A stretch of DNA of 64,000 nt. Origin: Tetramitus jugosus (Eukaryota; Heterolobosea; Eutetramitea; Acrasida; Vahlkampfiidae). The translations under genes and the position numbers were made by a program. The notes under the pieces were generated by a model, which was given only the letters and a program-made list of their open reading frames with translations, did no database searches and was not told where the DNA came from. The stretch lies in the NCBI GenBank assembly GCA_937625935.1, contig OW569386.1, positions 310,001-374,000 of the forward strand. Reading direction: 5' to 3'. Positions 9,738-18,744 of the stretch are shown here, one piece after another. Position 1 is the stretch's first letter. Every line of letters begins with the position of its first letter.

Positions 9738-11006
9738 TTACACTTTATTGTGTAGCCAATTCCAAACCTTTTCAGCGTAAGGTGTCACAAGCTCCTGGTT
9801 GTAATTGCTGTCGAGTTCTGACACCTCACAGTACTCGGGAAATGATTGAGATTGAATCATTGGATCATCTTGTGGTTGCATGGTTCGATCGATCATGAAC
9901 TTGAACATGAATCTCTCTGTCAACGTATTCTTCATTCTTCTGTGAATCAGATCATAGTGCATAAATACGACACTACCTGCTTCACAAGGCAAATGAATCT
10001 CAAAGTACTTGTCCTTGGTTTGTCCGGTGTAGTCTAATCTCTCTGGGACGTAGTGATCGGTGGAGTAATGGCTGCCCCGTCTGACTGTTGTCGGACCCAG
10101 TTCCAATGTTGTGTTTTGAGGGAAGTACATCATCATTACGTTATTCAATTTTGGTTGGATGAGTGGAGAGCGATTATAGTTTTGAATGTTGTCTCTGTGC
10201 CAATGCTGATCCTTTCTGTTGCGATATGACCAATGCATGTGACAATGAGTCAGCACATTGTAATCACTACCCAACAATCGATTCGTTATGGAGACAAGTG
10301 TAGGATCATCCAGAATTGTCTTTAGCAAAGGAACTTGCTCCAGCAATTGAGAGTCATATCTCTGACCGCCTTCAATCAGCTTTTGCAATTGAAGTGATTC
10401 CCGAAAGATTGTTCGATGCGTTTGTCTGGGAACAGAGGCCAGTGCACTCGCAGGTACCACCAAATACCCGTCCATAATAAACTGCTTGATACACTGATCC
10501 ATCAATTGACTCCTACAAGCATCATCAACATCAACATCAGTAGTAGCATCAGCAACGTTATAGCAAGCAGGAATTCTACCCAAACAGAGCAGTTCACTCG
10601 CACCGGTACCATGCTCTTCCAACTGACAATACTCGATCAACTTTCTTAGCACATTGACCGAACTTTGAGCAGTCACAATATTCTTTGCCTCATCACCCTT
10701 CTCCCACAGCACATGAATACCCTTGTAACGAAGTCTCGTAATTAAATGTTGACCCGGAATCGTATGTCTCTTGTCAAACGGCACGGAAACAATCGTATTT
10801 TTACTTGATAGATAATCCAATTCCAAGTAAGGCACCAAATGAGCAAACACACTTTCATCCAACAACGCCCTATAGTCATTTGCACGATTGTGCTCTTCCC
10901 GGAGGACTTCTCCGTACTTTTCCACCATGTTTACAATGTGACGCAATACATCGGAAATCTTGCTTGCTTTTTTACCAGTGTTGTTGGCTCTCTTCTTTTC
11001 TCCCAT
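9738..11006 (-). CDS. PhyH-type (phytanoyl-CoA dioxygenase-like) Fe(II)/2-oxoglutarate oxygenase
   Basis: 422 aa, ATG at 11006. The C-terminal half has the PhyH jelly-roll pattern: H270-x-D272 in QHWHRDN, then MMMYFPQNTTLELGPTTVRRGSH, and a distal His355 in HYDLIHRRM with Arg365 in TLTERFMFKF for 2-oxoglutarate binding. Together these are the facial triad and co-substrate residue. The first ~170 residues are an extra region not typical of peroxisomal PhyH. The protein has no obvious PTS1 (it ends LHNKV) and no signal peptide. The substrate is unknown; family members hydroxylate fatty acyl chains, ectoine or small metabolites. Confidence 0.78.
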   Translation of the reverse strand: MGEKKRANNTGKKASKISDVLRHIVNMVEKYGEVLREEHNRANDYRALLDESVFAHLVPYLELDYLSSKNTIVSVPFDKRHTIPGQHLITRLRYKGIHVLWEKGDEAKNIVTAQSSVNVLRKLIEYCQLEEHGTGASELLCLGRIPACYNVADATTDVDVDDACRSQLMDQCIKQFIMDGYLVVPASALASVPRQTHRTIFRESLQLQKLIEGGQRYDSQLLEQVPLLKTILDDPTLVSITNRLLGSDYNVLTHCHMHWSYRNRKDQHWHRDNIQNYNRSPLIQPKLNNVMMMYFPQNTTLELGPTTVRRGSHYSTDHYVPERLDYTGQTKDKYFEIHLPCEAGSVVFMHYDLIHRRMKNTLTERFMFKFMIDRTMQPQDDPMIQSQSFPEYCEVSELDSNYNQELVTPYAEKVWNWLHNKV

Positions 11007-11265
11007 GGATGTGTTTGTTTTGGCGAATTTCTGGGTGAATGTTCATGAAATAAAGTTCAGTTCCCGCGTTTCGGAGAAATAGCTCTTATGTATGTGTATT
11101 CCAAGCGAAACTTCCAACTTGCAGTATCGTGACTTGTAAACAAAATCTAAAACGTTGGATACTATCCTTTGGTACATTTATTTCGTCGTATGTTTCTTAC
11201 ATTGAGTTGTCGATAGACAATGGGTTCACTTCATTTAATGATCAGTCTAGGTTGTTGCATGGTAA

Positions 11266-12555
11266 TTACAACAACGCACGAGCAGAGTAGATAGAACCTT
11301 CAATGCTGCATTCATTAGTTCCTCTTCTTATCCAGAAGTAACCGTTCATTCCCCAATTTGGCCCCCAACTGTTGGCAACAATCCAGTATGGCAATCTAGA
11401 GGCGCTGTCTGTTCCCCAACCGACAATTCGAATGGCATGACCTGCTTGCATTGAACCATAAGTGTGAGTGTACACACCAGACTTGTAGTAATAGAAATCA
11501 GAGTAGACATAGTAGGATGCATGAACTGGACCATAGGTCATAATGTCTGTCATCACAGCATTCAAATCAGTCTTGGCATACTTCTTGACAGTGCTAGCGT
11601 TTGCTCTGTATCTAACAAAAGAACCTGATCCAGTGCACGTGTTGGCACATGGCTTCTGACTTGTGTTAGATGCACTGTTGTATGGTGTGCAGGTTTCACT
11701 TGTTGTTCCAGTCGCACCCAAGAAGGTCCAGGTCTTTGACATGTAACCTCCTCTGCATCCCAAGTTATAGCTATTACAGTTGACTTGGTATTGAGGTGAG
11801 AGATCAACCTTGGTTCTACCATTGGAAGCGATACAGATTCTGTCAGAGAGGACACCAGCAGCTCCGAATGCCCAACATGCTCCACAACTTCCCTGGGATT
11901 TGATGGCAGATATGCAATTAGGCCACTTGGTACGAGCGTCGAATGAGCTTGGAATGCCACCTGAGACTGGAGGTGGTGAAGGTGCAGGTGATGGAGTAGG
12001 TGCTGGTGCAGGAGATGGAGCTGGAGTAGGTGCAGGCGCTGGTGATGGAGACGGAGCTGAAGATTCGCCTCCCGATTTAAGAACTCCATTGTCACAATGA
12101 TATTGAGTTGGATTGTAGCAAGCTCTTCCGCAGGCCTTCATTCCAGAAGGACACAATTGACCATTGGTACAAGTATATTGACCAGAGCTATAGCAAGCAC
12201 CGTTGCAGCATGACAGAGTACCACAGTTGACACCACCGCATGTCTCTTGAATCCTTCTGCTTTCAGGTGAAGTTGCATTGTTAAAGATTTCCTCATCCTC
12301 ATCCTCTAGTTCGATACCCAATAGATATTTGAGGTCTCTGACACGTTTGCCTTCAAAATCCTTGTTCACACCAGCAGTCCAGGAAGGATTATTCAAGTTG
12401 ATACGTTCAACAACAGCCTCATCGTCCAAGTCTTCAAAGTCATGATTCACACCAGCAATCGATCTTGGAAATTCGCTCAGAACGAATGAGCAATAGGATA
12501 CAATCAGTATGAGTAGAGCCAACAAAATGGCAGAGTTCTTTCTTGAGGGATTCAT
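11266..12555 (-). CDS. Secreted cathepsin B-like cysteine protease with inserted Cys-rich module
   Basis: 429 aa, ATG at 12555. Signal peptide about 1-27. The cathepsin B-type propeptide is at ~45-80 (ERINLNNPSWTAGVNKDFEG). A Cys-rich region at 106-160 contains two copies of a C-x-CY-x4-Y-x-C-x-NG-x-L pattern. A Pro/Ala/Ser linker spans 166-198, followed by the papain-fold domain from IPSSFDARTKW. Active-site residues are Gln221, Cys227 (GSCGACWAF), His373 (AGHAIRIVGWG) and Asn395 (VANSWG). I see no His-His occluding loop. It is predicted to be lysosomal or secreted. The inserted module resembles the Cys-rich carbohydrate-binding repeats of fungal beta-glucanases, from memory. Its position between propeptide and enzyme is unusual. 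The protease call is very firm. Confidence 0.95.
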   Translation of the reverse strand: MNPSRKNSAILLALLILIVSYCSFVLSEFPRSIAGVNHDFEDLDDEAVVERINLNNPSWTAGVNKDFEGKRVRDLKYLLGIELEDEDEEIFNNATSPESRRIQETCGGVNCGTLSCCNGACYSSGQYTCTNGQLCPSGMKACGRACYNPTQYHCDNGVLKSGGESSAPSPSPAPAPTPAPSPAPAPTPSPAPSPPPVSGGIPSSFDARTKWPNCISAIKSQGSCGACWAFGAAGVLSDRICIASNGRTKVDLSPQYQVNCNSYNLGCRGGYMSKTWTFLGATGTTSETCTPYNSASNTSQKPCANTCTGSGSFVRYRANASTVKKYAKTDLNAVMTDIMTYGPVHASYYVYSDFYYYKSGVYTHTYGSMQAGHAIRIVGWGTDSASRLPYWIVANSWGPNWGMNGYFWIRRGTNECSIEGSIYSARALL

Positions 12556-13095
12556 CTCTTGGTAGTTGAGGTATTAAGTTGTGTTTGAAATTGTTTGTTG
12601 TTTGTTATCATTCCAACACAAACAAATGTTTCTTAAATACCAACATCCAAGAACTCGGTGTTGTAATCATCCGTATCTTTTTGTAAATCCCGAAGATTCT
12701 CTCCAAACACCATCGCAACACACCCTCACACAACGAACAGAATCGCACCCGATAATGTTTGACGTTATCGGAAGATGAGCAAATCGTATAGATTACCCAT
12801 GCCTCGAATCGGAAGTCATAACCCAGTGAAACAACCTCCAATATTGAAATTGGTGAAGTGAGAGAGTGAGAGATTCGGGAACATGGAGAAACTCAAACCT
12901 TTACCCAAAAAAATTGTCTCAATACGTGCCTTTGTGCGTTGTATTCCATTGACATTTTTGAGAAACAGTGAGAGTGAGTCACAAGCTGTAGATGACTGTC
13001 CATCTTCTTTTACAGCCTGGTAACGAACATGACCTGAAAAAGTCGAAAACCTTCAAGTCGCTTAGCGGTGTTTTCATCCGGCAACTGGCAAATCA
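12556..13095. other. Spacer between protease and glycosyltransferase-like gene; no gene seen
   Basis: 540 bases holding the 5' flank of the protease gene and the 3' flank of the next leftward gene. No conserved ORF or RNA gene was recognised. Confidence 0.35.
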
Positions 13096-14979
13096 CTAGC
13101 CATAACCTCGCAAAAAGTAGGCGTTGGAGTAGTCTCTCTGGATGCTGTCGAGTGCCCAACTGGTTGTTGGTAGGTCGACAATCAGATCACTGGCAATAAA
13201 CTTGCTGTCGAGATTGGTGTTTGTTGGCGGACATGGATTGGTGTTACCATTGGGTGGGATGATCGGATATTGTTTGTTGGCTCGTGTCAAAAAATCCCTA
13301 AATGAACCACATGTGTTGTACAAGGCACCTCCCTTGCTTCCCAAGTGATAGTACTGAGGACACGATTTAGTTATCATCCGGGACGGATCTCCATAGTCTT
13401 TCACTGGCTCGTTCTGAGCTGCTATGCTCCACCAATTGTTGTCGATCGATGAAGTGACGTTCATCAATTGATTGAGCCAACCATCCCTAATGGGAGATGT
13501 CCTTTCGTCAGCATAATAGAAGAATTGATACTGTGTGTAGAATCGAGGATCTTGAATCAAGCGATGAAACATAATGTTCGTCGATGCGGACAACACACTC
13601 TCCTGTGGAGTCAAATTCGAGTACCAGAATCGAACGATTGGACTAACGCAGTGAAACTCTGGTCTCAACTTTCCATTGGCACTCCCATCGACAGTCAACT
13701 GTTGCAACACTGCTCTCTCCATCTCGGGGTTCTCTACCGCATTAAAATAAAAGATGAGATCGACTTCGGCACTGTGACCCTTCACCGATTGCAAACAAGG
13801 CTTATGAATCTGCCACAATTGCAATTGCATGAGAGTTTTCGAGATACTGGATGCTGAAAACGGAACAACAACAGCCAACTTTTTCTTATTGCTCAAATTG
13901 AGTTGAATGCGTGACTTGGCCATGGGATCCGCCACTGAATCAATCATCAATTGATAATTGCACTTGTTTAAGATATTCTCATCTTCAATCTCACCATCTC
14001 CATGAAAATGACTCTTTATGCCCAATAGTCGCATCGAATAGGGCAGGTCAAATATATTGTCTCTGTTAATAATATCGTATGATCTTTGACTCACTCTCTT
14101 GAATCGCTTTTCCACATGCTGCAACACCACTCTCTCGTACTTTGACATGGTTGTATGACCATCTTTTTCTTCGCCATTCAATCTTCCATTATCATTAACC
14201 TCGGTCTCTTCATTGACACTGTTCAATGACAGCGAAACGAAATCAAAGTGCTTCCATGATTTCATCTCATGGATCATCTCACTCGCACTCATCATTTTCC
14301 TCCTTATTGCCTCATCTTTCGGCCGCTTACTACTCTGAATGGTGTCAGATTGACTATTTTGTAAGAAATGAGTCATGTCATAAATCATCCAGATCATTTC
14401 ATTGTCCGCCGCCGTCACATTATGATCGAAAAAATGTTGAATGCAGGGCACTTGGTGAATCAGTTGAGTCATTGACTCCAAATCATAAATCACCGACAAG
14501 AACAATAGCTGAGTCGCATCGACATGAGGTTCCATGTGCGTTGGCACCATGGTGTATCCGATTCTTGCTACTCGTTTCGCAACAGACCAATCATATTCAT
14601 AATCTAGCTCACTCTCGATCGAATAAATCTTCATTTTGTCCTGTTCAATATTGTAAGGCACCACAACAACGGGTGGTGGAGGCGGAGGCGGGGATTTTGT
14701 TTTTTTCCGTCGAACCGTAGAGAAACGAATGATGGTGTACGTGAGAGAGAGAACAAAGAAGAGGAGGAGAAACACGAGGAGGAAGCGTCGTTTCTTGGGA
14801 GAGATTGATGAAGTCACTCTTGAGATCCTGGTGCTGCCGCTGCGATAGACACTGACCGCTCTGGATGAAAAAAGTTCTATTTTCGGCGATGTCCAGAATT
14901 CCCGATGTAATTGCGACAACACACCGACACATGATTTTAGTTTGTCGATCATAGACAATGTATTTCCCATCATGGTCAT
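13096..14979 (-). CDS. Type II membrane protein, glycosyltransferase-like
   Basis: 627 aa from the ATG at 14979 (ATGs at 14973 and 14970 also fit). The frame continues upstream past the neighbouring divergent gene's start but only from TTG, so it is trimmed. About residues 63-85 are a membrane anchor (RRFLLVFLLLFFVLSLTYTI) preceded by basic residues. A Pro run follows (SPPPPPPPVVVV), then a large lumenal region with Asn-x-Ser/Thr sites. A segment KKLAVVVPFSA ... QFFYYADERTSPIRDGWLNQLM resembles nucleotide-sugar transferases, where an acidic D/E-rich motif after a strand binds the metal. This is a pattern-level suggestion only; no named family was recognised. Golgi location is inferred from topology. 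Confidence 0.5.
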   Translation of the reverse strand: MTMMGNTLSMIDKLKSCVGVLSQLHREFWTSPKIELFSSRAVSVYRSGSTRISRVTSSISPKKRRFLLVFLLLFFVLSLTYTIIRFSTVRRKKTKSPPPPPPPVVVVPYNIEQDKMKIYSIESELDYEYDWSVAKRVARIGYTMVPTHMEPHVDATQLLFLSVIYDLESMTQLIHQVPCIQHFFDHNVTAADNEMIWMIYDMTHFLQNSQSDTIQSSKRPKDEAIRRKMMSASEMIHEMKSWKHFDFVSLSLNSVNEETEVNDNGRLNGEEKDGHTTMSKYERVVLQHVEKRFKRVSQRSYDIINRDNIFDLPYSMRLLGIKSHFHGDGEIEDENILNKCNYQLMIDSVADPMAKSRIQLNLSNKKKLAVVVPFSASSISKTLMQLQLWQIHKPCLQSVKGHSAEVDLIFYFNAVENPEMERAVLQQLTVDGSANGKLRPEFHCVSPIVRFWYSNLTPQESVLSASTNIMFHRLIQDPRFYTQYQFFYYADERTSPIRDGWLNQLMNVTSSIDNNWWSIAAQNEPVKDYGDPSRMITKSCPQYYHLGSKGGALYNTCGSFRDFLTRANKQYPIIPPNGNTNPCPPTNTNLDSKFIASDLIVDLPTTSWALDSIQRDYSNAYFLRGYG

Positions 14980-15242
14980 TAGAATTGTGTTAAATCTTTG
15001 TTTGTGTGTAAAGGTGTGAAATGTTGGTGTTTTTGTGAGTTTGGTCTGGCGGCTTGGATAACTTTTGGCTGCTTCTGATTTTTGTGACGTGTGATGCGGA
15101 CTGAATTGGTAGGAGCAAGAATTCTTCAGCACAACACTCAGAACACCATCACATTTTGTCCACCAACCGTTGAAAACTTTGTGAATACCATTGGATTTGA
15201 ATATTCCATTTGGTGCGACTAATCCGTTAACATAACAGAAAA

Positions 15243-15833
15243 ATGAACAAGAGATCAGCGAGTGACTCGTGCGTCTCCGCAACTGAAATCGAACTGTTCT
15301 TATCGGATCAAATCGACGCGCGTAGAGCAGAGTGTCTCAACGGCTCCAAGGAACATTCATTGCACGATATGATACTCAATTCAAACTCTCTGGTGGAGAG
15401 AGCAAACACTGACAATTATGTAGAATCAGCGGACGATGAACAATTGATTCTGTTTTTGCCATTCAAGAAGAAACATCATTTGCGCTCCATCAGATTTTAC
15501 GCGCCAAATTCGGAGAGTTGTCCCCGTACGATTCGCCTGTTTGTCAATCGCCCTCACATGGACTTTGATAGTGTGGAGAGCTTGAAAGCGGATCAGGAGA
15601 TTGTGTTGAGTGGTGAGGAAGCAACGAGGAATCCTGTGAAGCCGATTGCTCTGAAGGGAACTCACTTTCGTAACGTGAATTCATTGACTGTGTTTGTGCG
15701 TGACAATCATGGAGCAGATACAACAATGATTTACAAAATGAAGCTCGTGGGTACGTTGGCTGAAGACACATCGAGACAAAAGCTGCAAAAGGCGCCAGTT
15801 ACGACGCACAATGACGATCCTGATCTTTTTTAA
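15243..15833 (+). CDS. PITH domain protein (TXNL1 C-terminal-like)
   Basis: 196 aa, ATG at 15243. Nearly the whole protein is a PITH domain: AECLNGSKEHSLHDMI, ESADDEQLILFLPF, HLRSIRFYAPNSE, RTIRLFVNRPHMDFDSVE, FRNVNSLTVFVRDNHG and KMKLVGTL. In TXNL1 this domain follows a thioredoxin domain and docks on the proteasome 19S particle. Here there is no thioredoxin domain, as in the stand-alone PITHD1 class. The N-terminus overlaps the upstream extension of the divergent gene. Role inferred: proteasome-associated or redox-linked. Confidence 0.88.
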   Translation: MNKRSASDSCVSATEIELFLSDQIDARRAECLNGSKEHSLHDMILNSNSLVERANTDNYVESADDEQLILFLPFKKKHHLRSIRFYAPNSESCPRTIRLFVNRPHMDFDSVESLKADQEIVLSGEEATRNPVKPIALKGTHFRNVNSLTVFVRDNHGADTTMIYKMKLVGTLAEDTSRQKLQKAPVTTHNDDPDLF

Positions 15834-15997
15834 CTCTCGTGCTGTATTGAAGACCTGGTGAAGAGATATCGTCTGTACTCCATCCAACGGGTGATGTTCC
15901 CAAGGAAGTCTTTGCTCACATGATCACCCACAGTCCATTGTAAATACAATCAATAAACAAACAAGCCACAATCGAACAAAAAAACACAAATTTATAA

Positions 15998-16507
15998 TTA
16001 TTCCTCAGACAAGACAGAGCTTTCAAAGTCTGGATCTTGCATTCGCTGTATTCTCTTTGAGAATTCCTGTACCAATGGTTGCGTCATGCATTGCGTCGAA
16101 GCTCTCAAAACCTTTAGCTCTTCGCTACTGATCGGAGTATTGGACTGAACTTTTTGGAGCAAAAGTTCAAACTCTGACAAAAACTCTGTGGGTGACTCAA
16201 CAATACGATTGCCCTTCAAACACTTTGCAAACGACTTGTCCAAGTAAGACAATGAACAAACGTTCCAATAAGTCAATAAAACAGGATCTTCTTGTTGCTG
16301 GAAGAGAGCTTGAGTAAAGAGAGTGCAAGGACCTTGTCCATCGTTCAATGCCTGCAGCCCAAAGAAGAATTCCTTGTCAGTCCAGTCAGAAATGTTCTTG
16401 GCAGGGAGATCAGGTGTGTCTGGAAGGTGATCAAAGCTTTCACTGCTTGAATTGAGGTTGTTGTTGTTGTTGTTTGTGGTGGTGGTGGTGGAAGTTGAAT
16501 TGCCCAT
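15998..16507 (-). CDS. Hypothetical protein, possible N-myristoylation
   Basis: 169 aa from the ATG at 16507; an alternative in-frame ATG is at 16594. The preferred start gives MGNSTST, a good N-myristoylation sequence (Gly2, Ser at position 5 or 6), followed by a Thr/Asn run. From about residue 45 the protein looks folded and helical (WTDKEFFFGLQALNDGQGPCTLFTQALF, read in parts). No family was recognised. Convergent with the PITH gene. Confidence 0.5.
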   Translation of the reverse strand: MGNSTSTTTTTNNNNNNLNSSSESFDHLPDTPDLPAKNISDWTDKEFFFGLQALNDGQGPCTLFTQALFQQQEDPVLLTYWNVCSLSYLDKSFAKCLKGNRIVESPTEFLSEFELLLQKVQSNTPISSEELKVLRASTQCMTQPLVQEFSKRIQRMQDPDFESSVLSEE

Positions 16508-16912
16508 GTTCGTTAATCTTGTAATTGTTTTGCCTTTGGTTTTATGTTCTGGCGGCAAGGAGAAATAATATGTTTGTGTGAAAAGTTCAAGCATTGTTTG
16601 TGGAACATTCGTTTTTGTTTGGAGTATCGGAATGGATCTCTTCTCAATTGTTTGAGAAGTGGAGAGTTGTGGAGTGGAGAGTCTGGACTGGCCCAAACAA
16701 TCACATTCTTCACAGGGAAGGGATCTCCTTTGAAGCTTGGTAAGGCCATTTTTTTCGATTTTTGATCTTTATGTGTGGAATGAACAATTCGGCCATCCAC
16801 GATTCTGAAAAGAACATCCGTAGTGAGGCACTTTTACACCTCGGCCTCTTGAAATTTGAAACACCGCAGCTTGCGGAACAACCAAGGGATCAAAAAAAAA
16901 GCCAACACAACC
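16508..16912. promoter_or_regulatory. Divergent spacer, with a small basic ORF on the minus strand
   Basis: 405 bases between two divergent genes. The minus strand carries an ATG-led 78-codon frame at 16749-16513 (starts MALPSFKGDPFPVK, rich in Lys, Arg and Cys) that ends six bases before the next ATG. It may be coding or may simply be leader sequence; see findings. Confidence 0.3.
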
Positions 16913-18055
16913 ATGCTATCCACTCCATTGACCAAACTCTTGGGTATCAAATATCCAATTATCCAGGCACCTATGGCTCTTGCCACAACAGCAGATCTGG
17001 TCACTGTTGTGAGCAATCGAGGTGGTTTAGGCTCTCTGGGCGCAGCTCGCATGTCACCACAGGAACTTAGGCAGAACATTAGAGAAATCAAGCAAAAGTT
17101 AAACAGTCCATCGACTCCCTATTCTGTCAATTTGTTTGCTCCGAGAGATCACATGAAAGATTACACGGTGCCTAGCGATCGATCCAGGAGAGAAATGAGA
17201 GAGTGCGCCAATGCAATGAGAAGAGAATTGGGAGTTAAGGAGCATGATTTATCGGTGGATGATTACCAAGTGGTTGATCCAGGATTTTCATTCGAGGAAC
17301 AATTGAATGTTGTCATGGAAGAAAAGGTGCCAATATTTAGCTTCACGTTCGGTATTCCTCCGATTGACATGCTCAGGCAATTGAAACAGAATGGTACGAT
17401 TATTATGGGTACTGCGAACAGCTTGAAGGAGGCCATTCTGTTGAAACAGTCAGGTTATGTGGATTCGATTGTGGCTCAAGGACTGGAAGCTGGTGGTCAT
17501 AGAGCCAAATTCACAGATGATGAAATGATGCCTCTCTTTGCTCTTGTTCAACAAATTGTTCGGTCGGACGAAATTGACACGGAACAGATTCCTGTTGTGG
17601 CATCTGGTGGTATTATAACTGGAGAAGCAATCGTGTCCATGTTAGCTCTGGGTGCTGCAGGTGTGCAAGTTGGAACTGCATTCCTTCCTACGCGCGAATG
17701 TTGTGCCCATGAAACATGGAAGCGAGCTCTGCTGGATGGTGACATGGCTCAGCAGTCTGGCACTGTTCTGACCAAAACATTCAGCGGAAGACAGTGTCGC
17801 TTTATCAACAACAGGGTGATGCGAGAGCTGCATCAACATGAATCTGGTTCATATCCCTATCCATTACAGACTCAGGTAATGGCAGACCTCTTTACCGCTG
17901 CTAAGAATCAAACCAAGTTGGATTTAGTGCCTGTTATGTGTGGACAGAATGCTGCTCTGTGCAAGAACCAACCTACGACTGCTGCTGAGGTGTTTGATCA
18001 ACTAGTATCTGGTACTGAACTCGCCATGAAGAGGTTGTCTTCGCTTGAACAATAA
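16913..18055 (+). CDS. Nitronate monooxygenase (2-nitropropane dioxygenase family)
   Basis: 380 aa from the ATG at 16913 (a longer frame starts only at TTG). FMN-dependent TIM-barrel pattern: KYPIIQAPMALATTADL at the N-terminus, the GGLGSLGA glycine loop, AQGLEAGGH carrying the His seen in bacterial-type enzymes, VVASGGIITGEA and LGAAGVQVGTAFL phosphate-binding loops. The enzyme oxidises propionate-3-nitronate and alkyl nitronates to aldehydes plus nitrite, detoxifying nitro compounds. Length is close to the family norm. No signal or targeting sequence is evident. Confidence 0.92.
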   Translation: MLSTPLTKLLGIKYPIIQAPMALATTADLVTVVSNRGGLGSLGAARMSPQELRQNIREIKQKLNSPSTPYSVNLFAPRDHMKDYTVPSDRSRREMRECANAMRRELGVKEHDLSVDDYQVVDPGFSFEEQLNVVMEEKVPIFSFTFGIPPIDMLRQLKQNGTIIMGTANSLKEAILLKQSGYVDSIVAQGLEAGGHRAKFTDDEMMPLFALVQQIVRSDEIDTEQIPVVASGGIITGEAIVSMLALGAAGVQVGTAFLPTRECCAHETWKRALLDGDMAQQSGTVLTKTFSGRQCRFINNRVMRELHQHESGSYPYPLQTQVMADLFTAAKNQTKLDLVPVMCGQNAALCKNQPTTAAEVFDQLVSGTELAMKRLSSLEQ

Positions 18056-18744
18056 ATGGTCGAAAGTTACATGTCATTTCAGTAAGATCGTTGAAGGAAC
18101 AGCAACGCACTGAAGTTTCGGAAATATAGTTCGACAGTTAAGAAAGATACACAGGCCTCAAAGAAGACGAATAAAGAGGAACAAACGAACCAACTAAAGT
18201 CGAAAGACTGTAAATCTGGAGAAGAACAACGAATCGAAGAGGGGTTTAAGAAATTCATGGAAATCATAAATGAGGGCTACGACCCGGTGCCATTTTGAGC
18301 AATCAAGCTCTAAGCTCTAGTAGTAGGTATTCCCTTACACAATAATAATTAATCCAAAACTTGAAATAACTGTTTTTTATAGGTGTTCATATTCTCAACT
18401 TTTCCTCTCCTTTTTAAAGTTCTTCTCAATTCTTTATGGTTTCCCACCATTCATCGATTAATCCCAATTTGTTTTCTCAAGCGAGTTATTCCTGCTCATT
18501 TTTCGCGCTCTGAATACATTATCGCGACGTCAAATCAGGTTCGTGGGAAATCTTCTTTTGGTGAGTGAAGCTACACCCCCCAACGAGACTCCACATACAG
18601 TTGGAATCGCTCGAAGACCAACGACCACTCACTGACACCACGAACCTTCCATTTTTTCACAAACAACTCTCTGACACCAAACAAAAACAACAACAACAAC
18701 CGACACCACAAACAAGCACCAAAAAAGCAAATCTTCACACATAT
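18056..18744. other. Spacer with a coding-like open stretch
   Basis: 689 bases. From 18095 to the TGA at 18296-18298 one plus frame is open for 67 codons, with protein-like composition (Lys/Glu-rich, then EEGFKKFMEIINEGYDPVPF) but no starting ATG. The remainder is the 5' region of the inositol oxygenase gene and includes TTTTTCGCGCTC at about 18498-18510. The frame upstream of the oxygenase ATG is open back to a TGA at 18562 but has no ATG. Confidence 0.35.

Noticed and set aside
11562-12095. 177-codon minus-strand frame overlapping the protease
   Set aside because: Alternative frame through the Pro/Ala linker producing Leu/His repeats; the protease frame is clearly the real one.
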